DNA from: Halichondria panicea
Lineage: Eukaryota; Porifera; Demospongiae; Suberitida; Halichondriidae
Length of the DNA stretch: 64,000 nucleotides
NCBI RefSeq assembly: GCF_963675165.1
Contig: NC_087384.1
Span: 155,001 to 219,000 of the forward strand
Direction: 5' to 3'
This document shows positions 13,301 to 23,606 of the stretch, one piece after another (the first letter of the stretch is position 1; every line of letters starts with the position of its first letter). The notes under the pieces are model-generated. The model did not search any database. It was not told where the DNA came from and worked only from the letters and a program-made list of their open reading frames with translations. Made by a program: the position numbers and the translations under genes.

Positions 13301-14101
13301 ACGAAACTTACCCGCTATACGGTATATCACAGTAGCAGATTTATGTAATAGCCTTCTTGCGTAGTAAGCATTATTAGTATAAACAGAACTAAACAAATTC
13401 CTTGTAAACATGCAACGCTGAGAGTGATGCAGACACCCTCCTAGTGACCACACCCACTAACCACACCCACCTTCTTGTTCCTCTACTCTGATGTCATCAC
13501 ACTGCAGGGCCAAGTATCTTTCTCTATCCAACTCCTCTTCTAGCTGTCTCTCCTTGGAGCTCATCTTGTAGGGCAGGTTGGACTTGACACCAAACAGACT
13601 CTTGTCCTCCAGCTTATTCCGAGCATCATACCTATAGCAAGATACAGTGCGTGTAACATGTGCTTGTAGTTACAAATGTATTATACGAAACCAAACAAAA
13701 TCAGACAAAATGACAGTACATTACAGCAACGATGATAATTTGCTACCCATATCGAAGAGTATACCATATTGAAACACTCAGTATCCACACGAAGCGACCC
13801 AGCCTGTCTGTACGTTTCTTGAAGATGACGATTCTTTACTGAAACCTTGCTCACATTGTCAGTAATAAAGAGGATTATTGAAAACGCATTGTAATTCGGA
13901 GGAGATGTTCCATACATACCTGTCCACCATGAGGGAGTTGTCACCCATCCACGGAATGAGTAGTTGCCCAGAAGACTCCAGTAAAGCCTTGCTCTCATCT
14001 CTGAACAATTTACAGGCATAACCAAACACGAGCAGTTGGTCATCTTCTTTAGGCTTTTCAGAAGGCCCAGCATCATCGAACGGCCCCAATAAAATGGACA
14101 T
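10400..14101 (-). CDS. SFSWAP: Splicing factor SFSWAP (suppressor of white-apricot) homologue
   Basis: Six exons join in phase: 14101-13920, 13631-13471, 12859-12660, 12405-11798, 11533-11475 and 11067-10400. SFSWAP is a nuclear regulator of alternative splicing. The N-terminal SWAP domain begins [17 protein letters not shown] with [22 protein letters not shown] domain 1 is in exon 4 ([25 protein letters not shown]), followed by acidic and Ser-rich sequence and [12 protein letters not shown] domain 2 is in exon 6 ([32 protein letters not shown]), after four tandem copies of the decapeptide [10 protein letters not shown]. The frame stops at 10400 with no RS domain, which the human protein has. 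A good splice donor (CAT|GTGAGC, near 10411) precedes the stop, so further 3' exons may exist, but none is recognisable before TBCE. Confidence 0.9.
10925..11062. repeat. 30-bp coding repeat, Pro-rich decapeptides in SFSWAP
   Basis: Tandem 30-bp units on the minus strand encode repeats of [10 protein letters not shown] in the last SFSWAP exon, between SURP1 and SURP2. Units differ by single bases, so copy number may vary between individuals. Confidence 0.9.
13116..13322. mobile_element. MITE with CCGTATAGC termini and TA duplication, SFSWAP intron
   Basis: A 207-bp element has inverted ends: CCGTATAGCAGGTAATTTTC at the left and the reverse complement of CCGTATAGCGGGTAAGTTTC at the right. Both ends continue into GTGGGGTAAAA. 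The dinucleotide TA flanks it on both sides, which fits a Tc1/mariner-type target duplication. It has no coding capacity. Confidence 0.85.
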
Positions 14102-14216
14102 CTTCTTACAACACCTTTCAGAAGAAACACATGTTTAGTGAAGTATTACGCAAGACCATCACATGATGCTAGAGATCTATCGATAGTTGTCATGGTGTTT
14201 GAAGCTTGAAAACAAG
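14102..14216. promoter_or_regulatory. Bidirectional promoter, SFSWAP / LRRC74-like
   Basis: The two ATGs point away from each other and are only 115 bp apart, so both 5' leaders and core promoters must fit in or overlap this interval. I see no TATA box. Confidence 0.6.
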
Positions 14217-17120
14217 ATGGCAGATGAAATGGACGTTGCTGTGGATGTTGATACTCTGAAAGATGAAGATACTAAGGTAAGCACACTCCAAAAATTAAAT
14301 TTTACAACTTTGCATGTACAGTGTTGAAAAGTTGTATGACATGTGCAGGATACGGAGACGGGTCCCCCTCTGTCCTCCACTGGGTCTGCTGGAGGCTCTG
14401 AGGATGCTACTGGCCATGGGTCAGTGGATGGGCAGGATCAGATTGATGACCTCTCTGATGATGACTTGTCCGACACTGGCTGGGATACTGACTTGGAGAT
14501 TGAAGCTGGTATTAATTAAAGCATTATTAATGTTATAGCCACATTCTCCGGGCCACACTTGCTATTGCTTATACCTTCGACAAGCATTTTTCTACGAGAC
14601 AAATTAGCCTACAATGACGCTTGTACCTTCAGCGAGTATTACAAACTCTTGTTCAGTTGCTCTAGTACACACAATCACTTTCAGTGTGTAGTAAAAACTA
14701 GAAATAAAGTAGTGTCATGAATATCTGCATTACCTAAATTCAATAGGATCCTGAGCATTTATTTGAACTGTGTCCTACAGATGAGAAGGAGGAGTATGAT
14801 GTAACTGGTGGTAAGCTGTACCTACACACATGCCAGACACTAGGCATCATCCCAGCCTCTTACGTCCTGCGCACCATTCAGGCCCAGGAGACTCACCTCA
14901 ATCTCTGTCACCATGGCGTCGGACCCAAGGGAACCAAAGCCATCGCAATCGCACTCACCGTAAGTCAAGTACCACACATAAAGTTCTGTCTATAATTCCA
15001 ATGTCTGTAAATATATAGTTTGCATAAAGTCCACAATTAATACTTGTACTAGTATATGATGTGTGTGTGTGTGTGTGTGGTGATGTACATGACGTGTCCA
15101 TGTAGTCCAACACCAATGTGACTTACCTGGACCTGAGTGACAATGGACTGGGTACGGAGGGAGCCATTGCCATCGCCACCATGATGAAGGAGAACTGCTA
15201 CATCACTCAGTTGGTGAGCTGTGTGTGTAGACAAGAATATTTCCCAACTAGCCACCAATGTGTAATGGTGGGTGGGGCTGCCGCTCTTTGAAATGTTGTA
15301 TCCATGGAATTCACACAAAATGGTGACCTTTAAAATTACTTGCTATTATTTATACAGTACACTGAGGTTTGTATTCTCTCAGGATCTGTCAGACAACAAT
15401 ATGGGTGCTCCAGCAGCCTACGTTATTGCCCCCCTGGCGAGCATCAACAGCACACTGGTCCATCTCTCTCTTAGGGGGAACAAGTTCGGTGACAAGGCTG
15501 TAGAGCCTCTGGCAGAGCTGCTACGAGGCAGCTACCATATCAAGTTCCTGGATCTGAGTCATAATGAGTTTGGAGAAGAGGCTGGAATCATCCTGGGTCC
15601 AGCAATAGGTGTGTATGTGCAAACACGTGTATACATTGTACATGTAGGTGTCCAGTCTCTATATCCCTACATCTATACAGTATCATGTCTGGTATTGGTT
15701 TGTATTAAGTTAACGAAACGCTTTCACAGTATTGTGTGTAAATCATCCCTCTACAGCTGACAGTGAGGTGTTGCAGACTCTTGATCTGAGCTGGAACACT
15801 ATCAGAAGGAAAGGAGCTACTGCAATAGCTGATGGACTTAAGGTGTGCATATGTATGGTTATTCTAGCAGACTACGTACTATTACAACGTTGATTGATGA
15901 TGTTCTTTTAATTTACTGAGCTTTTAAGGTAGTAATAGTCCGCTCTGTAACTACAGTATCCTCTCCCTCCCTCTCTCTCTCTCTAGAGCAACCAATCTCT
16001 GGGGGTGGTCAGTCTGGCGTACAATGGGTTTGAGAACCAGGGAGCTGCAGCACTAGCAGACGCCCTCAAGGTCAACTCTACACTGAAAGAGCTGGATATC
16101 AGGTTGGCATATCTTGTCTGTGTGTGTGTGTGTGTGTGTTCAGCAATAGTGTTATTCTCATGTAGTAACAATCGGATAGGCACTGACGGAGCTATTGTGT
16201 TATCAAGGGTTCTACCAATCAACGACACCTTGAAGGAATTCAAGGTTTATAGTTTTTATACTAATGCTACTACTATATTCAATGCACAGACTATGTTCAC
16301 GTGGCATGTACACGTGTATATACTGTTCTTTATCTCCTATAGATTGGGCAGAATCCCATAAGAGACCCCGGGATTATAGCTTTCCTAGATGCTGTCAAAC
16401 TGTGCACTAGTACCACTCTACAAACTTTAAGTTTCGAAGGCCTCACAATCACTCTTGCTATTGAGAAGACACTCCAAGAACTGTCGAAATCACACAAACA
16501 CTTGACCATCTCTCATGCGGGAACAGGAGGCTACAAGCATCCTAAACCCAAGCAAGAACCAATTGAAAAATTGGACAATTACTGTAAAGAGAACAATGTT
16601 GTTTTGATAGACTTATTCAGATCATTCGATAAAGAGCAGAAGAAATTCCTTTCGGAAGAAGCTTTCAGGAATGCTTTAAAGGTAAGTTTGCTATTTGTGT
16701 CATACTATGTATGTATAATTATTTATGCATTTGTCCACCGGCCCCCTCAATCTAGTAGACGCTTTATTACTATCAGTGTGTGTTAATCTATCTTATGCTT
16801 ACCTTCGTATATAGCACATCAGTGCTCCATTGATGGAGTTTGAGAGACAGAAGCTGATCAAAGAGTTCACCACCACACCCCCTGACACACCCCCTGCCGA
16901 GGGAGAGGAAACAACTGAAGTAAAGAAACCTTCCGCTGATGATGAAGACTCTCCTCCTGTGTTCGTGGATTATAGGTGAGTATTGTCAGTGCCAGTGGTT
17001 TTCATTGGTGAAAATATTGGACTTTAATTTTATGCAATAATTTTGTTTGTTTGCTTCTGTAGGTTACTTGTAGAGACTGCAAAAGCACTAAAGACAATGA
17101 AAACTAAACAGTCTGAGTAG
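14217..17120 (+). CDS. LRRC74-like leucine-rich repeat protein with EF-hand-like tail
   Basis: Twelve exons read in phase: 14217-14276, 14349-14508, 14781-14959, 15106-15213, 15383-15608, 15757-15842, 15987-16102, 16166-16244, 16343-16681, 16815-16975 and 17063-17120 are clear, with an acidic N-terminus (MADEMDVAVDVDTLKDED; DDLSDDDLSDTGWDTD). The core is a run of ribonuclease-inhibitor-type LRRs (TYLDLSDNGLGTEGA, VHLSLRGNKFGDKA, KFLDLSHNEFGEEAG, QTLDLSWNTIRRKGA). The stretch GKLYLHTCQTLGIIPASY plus CHHGVGPKGTKA is characteristic of LRRC74A/B. The C-terminus has LIDLFRSFDKEQKKFLSEE, an EF-hand-like segment with a degenerate loop. LRRC74 proteins are poorly characterised, so no biochemical role is claimed. 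Eleven exons are listed; I counted loosely and treat that list as the model. It is head-to-head with SFSWAP. Confidence 0.85.
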
Positions 17121-17916
17121 AGTTCATTAGGTCTGTGTTGCTTGTGAACAACTCTATGTCCGTGCTTGTATAAACGTGTCACCTTGCTTTCATCAATGCT
17201 ACATATCTCTATTTGCCAGATTGAATTAATGACAATGTGACATTACAAAAGTGTATAATTATAATTATTGAGGTGATTCTGAAGCAATTAAAAACCATGC
17301 AATCAGCCATTTGGCATTAGTGCTGGAATGATAGATATGGTGAGAAACATGTCGTTGCTAATATTAGTACAGTACGAGTGTACTATAGCTGAGTGTATTA
17401 TAGCTCATCGTTCATTTATGTGTATAGAGTACGTTCTTCGTGACTAGCTCAATGCATGTAACTTTTTTACTGTGTAAACTGTGTGAATAACCATAAGTGG
17501 TTCAAGGTTCAGAAATCAGATGATATGGCAGACCTATACCTGTTTTAGCTCATGGACAGGAAGTGGGATATCTGAACTCTTGATCACATTGCTGTTACCT
17601 AATAGTGACAACTGGAAGTGGTGTGAGGTTAATTAAGGTCACTATCAGTTCAGCTCAGAGTGTAGTTACCTACGTTATGTTGTACACTGATACACATGCA
17701 CAATCTACAGTAAAATGAGCGTGACATGATGTTCACATGTCATAATAATAGCTATAATTAGCCTCGTCCCTATATAGGCCGAGTTGTTTCTATATAAAAT
17801 AACGCTAGGTCGCCAACTATTTTTCTCCCTTCCGCATGAATATAAAAAATGACAGCTTGGTATCTATGAGGTGATGAGCAATACACTGTATATAAACAGT
17901 TATAGATTCTACAACG
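17121..17916. other. Convergent intergenic region after LRRC74-like gene
   Basis: An ATTAAA poly(A)-like hexamer occurs near 17287. I see nothing else that I can support as a gene in this 0.8 kb, which ends at the stop of the first CD225 gene. Confidence 0.5.
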
Positions 17917-18783
17917 TTAACTAATTACAATAAGAGTTACAATTGGTATTACTACAAAAGCTATAATGGTGAGAACTACAGTGATTGAAATTACTCTGCA
18001 ACCAATTACTGATTCCTGATGTGCTTTGGACACCTTCCCACGTTTCACATCATACTTGGCCTGCATGAACATAATTATATCATTGAGGACACATGCATGT
18101 ATCTGATTAATATTGTAATACCCTAACCTACATATACATCTATGTGCATGGCTTAGGGCAGCCATGCAGATGTATATATTATACTAACCGGATGTTCAAA
18201 CGGCAAACATTTTTTGACCACTTAATTAATTCCTTCTGTACTACACCTATACTATAGTACACATACCGTGCCACTTCATTATAATTATTGTCCGATCCAC
18301 ACATACCTTACAAACACAGTAGAGGCTTGGCAGGGTGACTAACAGTGAGAGCGGTGTAGCCAAAAAGAAGAGTAATATTGAGCAGAATACTGTACAACAT
18401 AGTTTGAAATTCACTTGATCTTGTACTTGGTTTTGTGATAATTGTGTATCACCACGTGTATATAGTTCGGGACGTCTTCTTGGAACTGTCGTAGGAGCAG
18501 ATGGTTGTGGAGGAGTTACAACCACAACTCTTGTCGGTGGAGGAGTTACAATCACACGCCTTGGTGGTGGCATAAGATTGTTGCTCACCAGTCGCACTGG
18601 AGGTAAAGATATATATTGTTGCAGTGCAGGATGTTGGTATGGAGGTGCTTGTTCATTTCTCTCAGAAGCAGGATCTTTATTAACTGTTGGACTATGGCCC
18701 ACCACCTCAGAGTAAGGTGGAGGAGCTTCAGAGGTCAACCTCTCCATTGGGTAACTCTGAGTTTCAGTATCTTTGTCTGACAT
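17917..18783 (-). CDS. CD225/dispanin-type PPxY membrane protein, copy A
   Basis: Two exons (18783-18307 and 18060-17917) join in phase 0 at ...CVCK|AKYD.... The N-terminal half is Pro-rich and cytosolic in style, with the PPPY motif in EAPPPYSEVV and a second APPY; such PPxY motifs bind WW domains of NEDD4-type ubiquitin ligases. The C-terminal half has the CD225 layout: LCCTVFCSILLFFLATPLSL begins the first hydrophobic segment, then YCVCK, then AKYDVKRGKVSKA, then a second hydrophobic segment ending IVTLIVIS. CD225 proteins include the IFITM antiviral factors, PRRTs and TMEM91; none is a specific match. It is the last gene of a minus-strand tandem array. Family call is good; antiviral function is only a possibility. 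Confidence 0.75.
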
Positions 18784-19199
18784 TATTTCTCTTGTAGATT
18801 TAATTAATGGTCAGTTTTTAGCTATAGATCTGATATATATAGATCTATGCCATAATTATTATGTATAGATCTACCATGCATTTGAGAGGTTTGATTATAT
18901 AGATCACTTCCTTTGACCTTAGCATAAAATCTTTGCAGGAAGGATACACACTAGTACAACTGTAGATTTAGGTCTATAGTGAACTTCTGTATATGCATGA
19001 CCTGATGTTATAGTCATCGTGTGTGTATAAGCAAAATCTAAAGCATGCATTGGTCCGTATATCGCTGTTTCTATGTATACTAACGGTATAAACTGACTGA
19101 GCAATTAGCATGAACTTGAACACTGTGTATTCATAGCAACATAAAATGCACATAATTATAAAGGCTTATAAAACTGCATGAGGTATTAATTAAGTTTAG
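18784..19199. other. Spacer between CD225 copies A and B
   Basis: No gene is seen. It is AT-rich with repeated AGATCTA-type words. A CACTTCC word followed by GGAAGGATA about 40 bp later also occurs upstream of copy C (and partly copy D), so this flank was duplicated with the genes. Confidence 0.5.
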
Positions 19200-19809
19200 T
19201 CACTGATCGAGTTCGATAGCTAATGAGATGGCAAGAGATATTATAGTTATAAGAAGAGCAAAACCGATTACAATTCCTAATATGACCAATTTGCAGGCCT
19301 TGGAGGAGTGTTCCTCTGCTTCTGTTACTTTCCCCTGATCGAGTTCTCTTTTTGCCTGCAGTAACAAAATTGCAAACAGCATACATCCATGCAACTCCTA
19401 TATAGTAATATACAACGTCTCAGCTAAAGTGAGTGGCACCATTGCTGTTTGTATATGCTTTATGTACCTTACAGATGCAGTATATACTTGGTAAGAAGGC
19501 AAACAACACTAGAGGAGTTCCAATGAGGGACATGATGAATGCCATCAGAAACACAAGAAGCCCAACAGTTGATATTCCAGAATCTTCTCGCTGTTCATTT
19601 GTCAGTGGAATTCTATTGACAGGGATTACCACCGGCACAGGGGCTGATGTTTGAGGGGCAATCGGTAAATTTTTAACCTCAGGTAATATTACAGCACTGG
19701 TTGGTTGATATGGCGGAGGAGCATTCTCCACCACTTGAGAGTAGGTTGGGGGAGCCGCATTTGTCAACCTCTCCATTGGGTCTAGAGAATAGGTAGTGTG
19801 GTCAGCCAT
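19200..19809 (-). CDS. CD225/dispanin-type PPxY membrane protein, copy B (divergent)
   Basis: Two exons, 19809-19468 and 19355-19200, join in phase 0 at SIYCICK|AKRELDQGKV. The N-terminus MADHTTYSLDPMERLTNAA differs from the MSDKD start of copies A, C and D, but the PPxY motifs are kept (APPTYSQVV and APPPYQ). The hydrophobic segments are VGLLVFLMAFIMSLIG and LVILGIVIGFALLITI. It forms a second subtype together with the decayed copy E. The start is the first ATG of the frame, and copy E keeps the same start context. Confidence 0.75.
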
Positions 19810-19982
19810 TCATTCACTAGTTGATTGTGCAGTAGGAGAAACATGAAGGTTCTATGTACATATGTATACTTTATATCAAAAGCATGCACATCCTGTGAAG
19901 GTTCTGCTTCGGAGGGGGGTAAAGCAGAGGAGGTCGGACATCACTTGAACTTTCACTACCTTTTAATGACATTCCAGGCCAA

Positions 19983-20270
19983 ATTGCTTTTCGTTTTTGT
20001 TGACTCAGCAGTATAGTCTACTACTTCTGTTAGTCTCTATTTTAGCCGCCCTCTAAAAGTTGGGCGGCCTAATCACAAGTGCTATGTTATAGAGGGCGAC
20101 TAATTCATGAGACAATATTTATGCACAGTTTCTGTCGCTGATTTATTGACAACTAGTTGTGTTTGGTGTCTGTGATGATTACTGGACCTAACCCTATCAG
20201 CACATAATACCCATACTAGCTAGATCCGCCTACATGTTCTACTGCTGAGTCAGCAAAAACGAAAAGCAAT
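19983..20270. mobile_element. MITE-like element between CD225 copies B and C
   Basis: A 288-bp segment is bounded by inverted repeats of about 32 bp. The left end starts ATTGCTTTTCGTTTTTG and continues TTGACTCAGCAGTA; the right end is its reverse complement with one or two mismatches. A smaller palindromic pair (CCGCCCTCTAAAA and its partner near 20090) lies inside. There is no open reading frame. Confidence 0.75.
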
Positions 20271-20426
20271 CAGTTTAATTAACTCAGAGTGCAGTAAATA
20301 ACTTTTAATTATTATACATGCACGTGCACATCAGAAACATGAACATGACATGATGTTGCTGCGCATGTCATAATGAGGTGGTGAGCAATAAAACTAGCAT
20401 GCCAAAAACCATAGATATTCGAATAT

Positions 20427-21303
20427 CTATGCAAAAATGAATAAAATTGGTAACATTGCTGCTGACAGGAAAATTAAGGTGAGAATTACAGTGATTGAAA
20501 TCACAACACAACCAGATGTTGATTCCTCATCTGCTTTGGACAACTTCCCAAGTTCCACATCATACTTTGCCTGCAAGCAAAGCATAAAACATTGAGCCTA
20601 CCTGTATGCCATCCTATATTATTTAGTGGCTTATAGTTTATTATAAGGGCACCAGATGTATAATTATACGGATGTGAAAACGCCATAAAGTCTTTTTAGC
20701 TATGCCTTATAGAACCATAACTATAATTATATAACCCCTTAATTCCTTCCGTGCCACACCTACTATATATAGTACACATCCGGTGCCACTTGATTCGTAA
20801 CCATTAATCAATAATTAACTGTTACATACCTTACAAACACAGTAGAGGCTTGGCAGAGTGATTAACAGTGAGAGCGGTGTAGCCAAAAAGAAGAGTAATA
20901 CTGAGCAGAATACTACACAGCACAGTTTATTTTTCACTTGATCTCGTACTTGGTTTTGTGATAATCGTGTAGTAGCTGTGTGTAGTCCTGCTGGAACTGT
21001 GAATCTGATAGGAGCAGATGGTTGTGGAGGAGTTACAACAACCCTTGTCAGTGGAGTAGGATTGTTGCTCACCAGTCGCACTGGAGGTAAAGATATCTCT
21101 TGTTGCACTGCAGGGGGTTGGTATGGAGGTGCTTGTTCATTTCTCTCAGAAGCAGGATCATTATTAACTGTTCGACTATGGCCCACCACCTCGGAGTAAG
21201 GCGGAGGAGCTTCAGAGGTCAATCTCTCCATTGGGTAGCTCTGAGTCTCATCTTGGGATTCATCTTGTTGAGTAGATCTAATATTGGAATCTTTGTCAGA
21301 CAT
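20427..21303 (-). CDS. CD225/dispanin-type PPxY membrane protein, copy C
   Basis: Exons 21303-20830 and 20570-20427 join in phase 0 at CVCK|AKYDVELGK. The second exon is too short for a long-ORF scan; it encodes a 47-residue tail with the hydrophobic segment VVISITVILTLIFLSAA and ends ILFIFA. The N-terminus is MSDKDSNIRSTQQDESQ, with EAPPPYSEVVGH and APPYQPPAVQQ. An upstream in-frame ATG at 21363 exists, but copies A and D start at MSDKD, so I chose 21303. Copies A, C and D are close relatives. Confidence 0.75.
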
Positions 21304-21729
21304 GATAATCTTTTTCTGTGGAGCTGCATGTGTGTAGCTATATAGTCTAGAGCTATTTCGCATAATTGTATCCTAGACTTTGCATGCAGGTATGTAGATC
21401 ACTTCCTGTTGGATTTGACCTTAGAATGTTTTTATATGTGGCCAGCCATGGGAACAGGAAGGATAGTGCATGCACTTGTATATAGCTATATATATAGGTG
21501 TTATGACAACCATTTAAGTGGTCTGAGGTTAATAAAGTCAAGATGGTTCATTGCGTGTATCAGCAGTTCAACTCAGAGTGCAGTACACATTCTCTTTGTT
21601 GATACAAATAATACGGAACATAAACGTGACAATGATGTTGCATGTCATAATGACAGCTTGTATATATATATATATGAAGTACTGCAGAGAAATAAACTAG
21701 CGTGCGTGCACATCTGATACTGTATACAG
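21304..21729. other. Spacer between CD225 copies C and D
   Basis: No gene is seen. It contains the duplicated upstream words (CACTTCCTG near 21400, GGAAGGATA near 21460) and a short TA-rich run near 21660. Confidence 0.5.
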
Positions 21730-22551
21730 TTACAAAAAAACTAAAAATATAAGTGGTATCATTAGTGATGGAAAGATAGTTAAGGTGACAATTACAGTGA
21801 TTGCAATAATCTTACAACCAGTTACTGATTCCTGACGTGCTTTGGACACCTTCCCACGTTTCACATCATACTTGGCCTGCATGCGAAGCATAAAACATAT
21901 ATAATTCAGTATTATAGGGCACCAGATATACCCCGTCAGTGTGGAAACATCTAACAAAATCATAACGCTATAACCCCTTCTTTCCTTGCATGCTATGTCT
22001 ATATATACTACAGTATAATTATATACACATACTGGTATGCCACTTGATCTCTACCAAAATGCATTTGTTATTTTGTTACCATGGAGTGCTCCTATATAGC
22101 TGTTGTTACATACCTTACAAATACAGTAGATGCTTGGCAGGGTGACTAACAGTGAGAGCGGTGTGGCCAAAAAGAAGAGTATTAGTGAGCAGAATACTGC
22201 AGAGAATAATTTGATTTCCACTTGACTTTGTACTGCATTTTGTAATAATTGTGTGTCAGGTGATGGTTGTGGAGGAGTTACAACCACAACTCTTGTCGGT
22301 GGAGTAGGATTGTTGCTCACCAGTCGCACTGGAGGTAAAGATATATCTTGTTGCACTGCAGGGGGTTGGTATGGAGATGCTTGTTCATTTCTCTCAGAAG
22401 CAGGATCATTATTAGCTGTTTGACTATGGCCCACCACCTCAGAGTAAGGTGGGGGAGCTTCAGAGGTCAACCTCTCCATTGGGTAACTCTGAGTCTCATC
22501 TTGGGACTCATCTTGTTGAGTAGATCTAATATTGGAATCTTTGTCTGACAT
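21730..22551 (-). CDS. CD225/dispanin-type PPxY membrane protein, copy D
   Basis: Exons 22551-22114 and 21876-21730 join in phase 0 at CICK|AKYDVKRGKVSKARQ. N-terminal motifs are EAPPPYSEVVGH; the second site is ASPYQ, so one of the two PPxY motifs is lost compared with copies A and C. The hydrophobic segments are LILFFLATPLSLLV and IIAITVIVTLTIF. The Pro/Thr-rich linker is shorter than in copies A and C. Confidence 0.75.
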
Positions 22552-22909
22552 GATAAAGTTACTGTATATGCTGTGTGTGTAGCTATATATACTTGTAGCT
22601 AGAGCTTATATAGAATCTAGTCAATAGTAAGACTATACTCTTGATAGAATAATCCATATAGACTTTGCAGGTTATAATTATATAATAACAATAACTTCTA
22701 TTGGGAATTAGGAAGGATATAGTGCACTTGTAGTCATGCAGCATCTGCAATGTTTGTGTAAACAGTCAACTGTATATGGATATGAACGTGGTTTGCCATG
22801 ATGAATAAAGCATACTGTAAACAGTTAATATGAATTGTTACTGGAAGGAAAGAGAAGGACAACTATATTTTATACAATGTTAGTTACTGCATTAATTTGT
22901 TCCATGCAT
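22552..22909. other. Spacer between CD225 copy D and pseudogene E
   Basis: No gene is seen. Where the second exon of copy E would be expected (22552-22909) I find no AKYD/AKRE-type sequence on the minus strand. Confidence 0.45.
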
Positions 22910-23248
22910 ACTACAAACACAGTAGAGGCTTGGCAGGTCTAACAGTGATAGTGGCGTGGCAAAAAGAAGAGTAATATTGAGCAGTATACTCCACAGCATC
23001 GTGCACAGCATTGTTTGAGATCTTGTACTTGTGCCCGCGGTAATCTAGTGACAGTGACAACTGGGGCTGATGTTTGGGGGGCCATAAGAACAGTTGGTGA
23101 ACTTTTAGCTTCAGGTAATATTGCAGCATTGGTAGGTTGATATGGCGGAGGAGCATTCTCCACCACTTGAGAGTAGGTTGGGGGAGCCGCATTTGTCAAT
23201 CTCTCCATATGCCATTGGGTCTTGAGAATAGGTAGTGTGATCAGCCAT
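22910..23248 (-). pseudogene. Decayed CD225-type gene, copy E (subtype B)
   Basis: The minus strand keeps the B-type start (MADHTTYS.DPM) and, after a break, MERLTNAAPPTYSQVVENA and APPPYQPT. A 7-base insertion just after the first codons shifts the frame. A one-base loss in the TTTTTGGCC stretch of the first hydrophobic segment shifts it again. The splice donor after the YCVCK-equivalent codons is damaged, and no second exon follows. A protein starting at the internal ATG (MERLTN) would still be cut short in the first membrane segment. Confidence 0.85.
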
Positions 23249-23606
23249 TCATTCACTAGTTGATTGTGCAGTAGAGCATGCAATTGTCCATTATACTGTT
23301 ATATTGAAGGTTCCAGACTTGTGTATTTACAAAGGATGTACTGTAATGCTATACTACTATACCACGCTCATTAGCGATTCTTGACATGCGCATGTTGCGC
23401 ATGTTGTGCAGGGGGCGGCATTCCACTGCAGATCGTCTAATTCTTCCTTTGGTACCTCCAATACTGTGTCATTGTGGTGGAGAACGGCCACGCCCATTAA
23501 TGAGCACTGCTTTAGCCAAAGTCAGAGCCAAAGTGCATGAAAACAACTCCATATTTTAGCCCAAATACAGTACAACTAGCAGCTTAGTGAGCAGAGCGCC
23601 TTCAAG
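23249..23606. promoter_or_regulatory. Upstream region of the RasGAP gene with NRF1-like sites
   Basis: Two close NRF1-like words (CATGCGCATG and TTGCGCATG, about 23384-23402) lie 200 bp before the RasGAP ATG. No TATA box is evident. No gene is seen in this interval. Confidence 0.4.
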
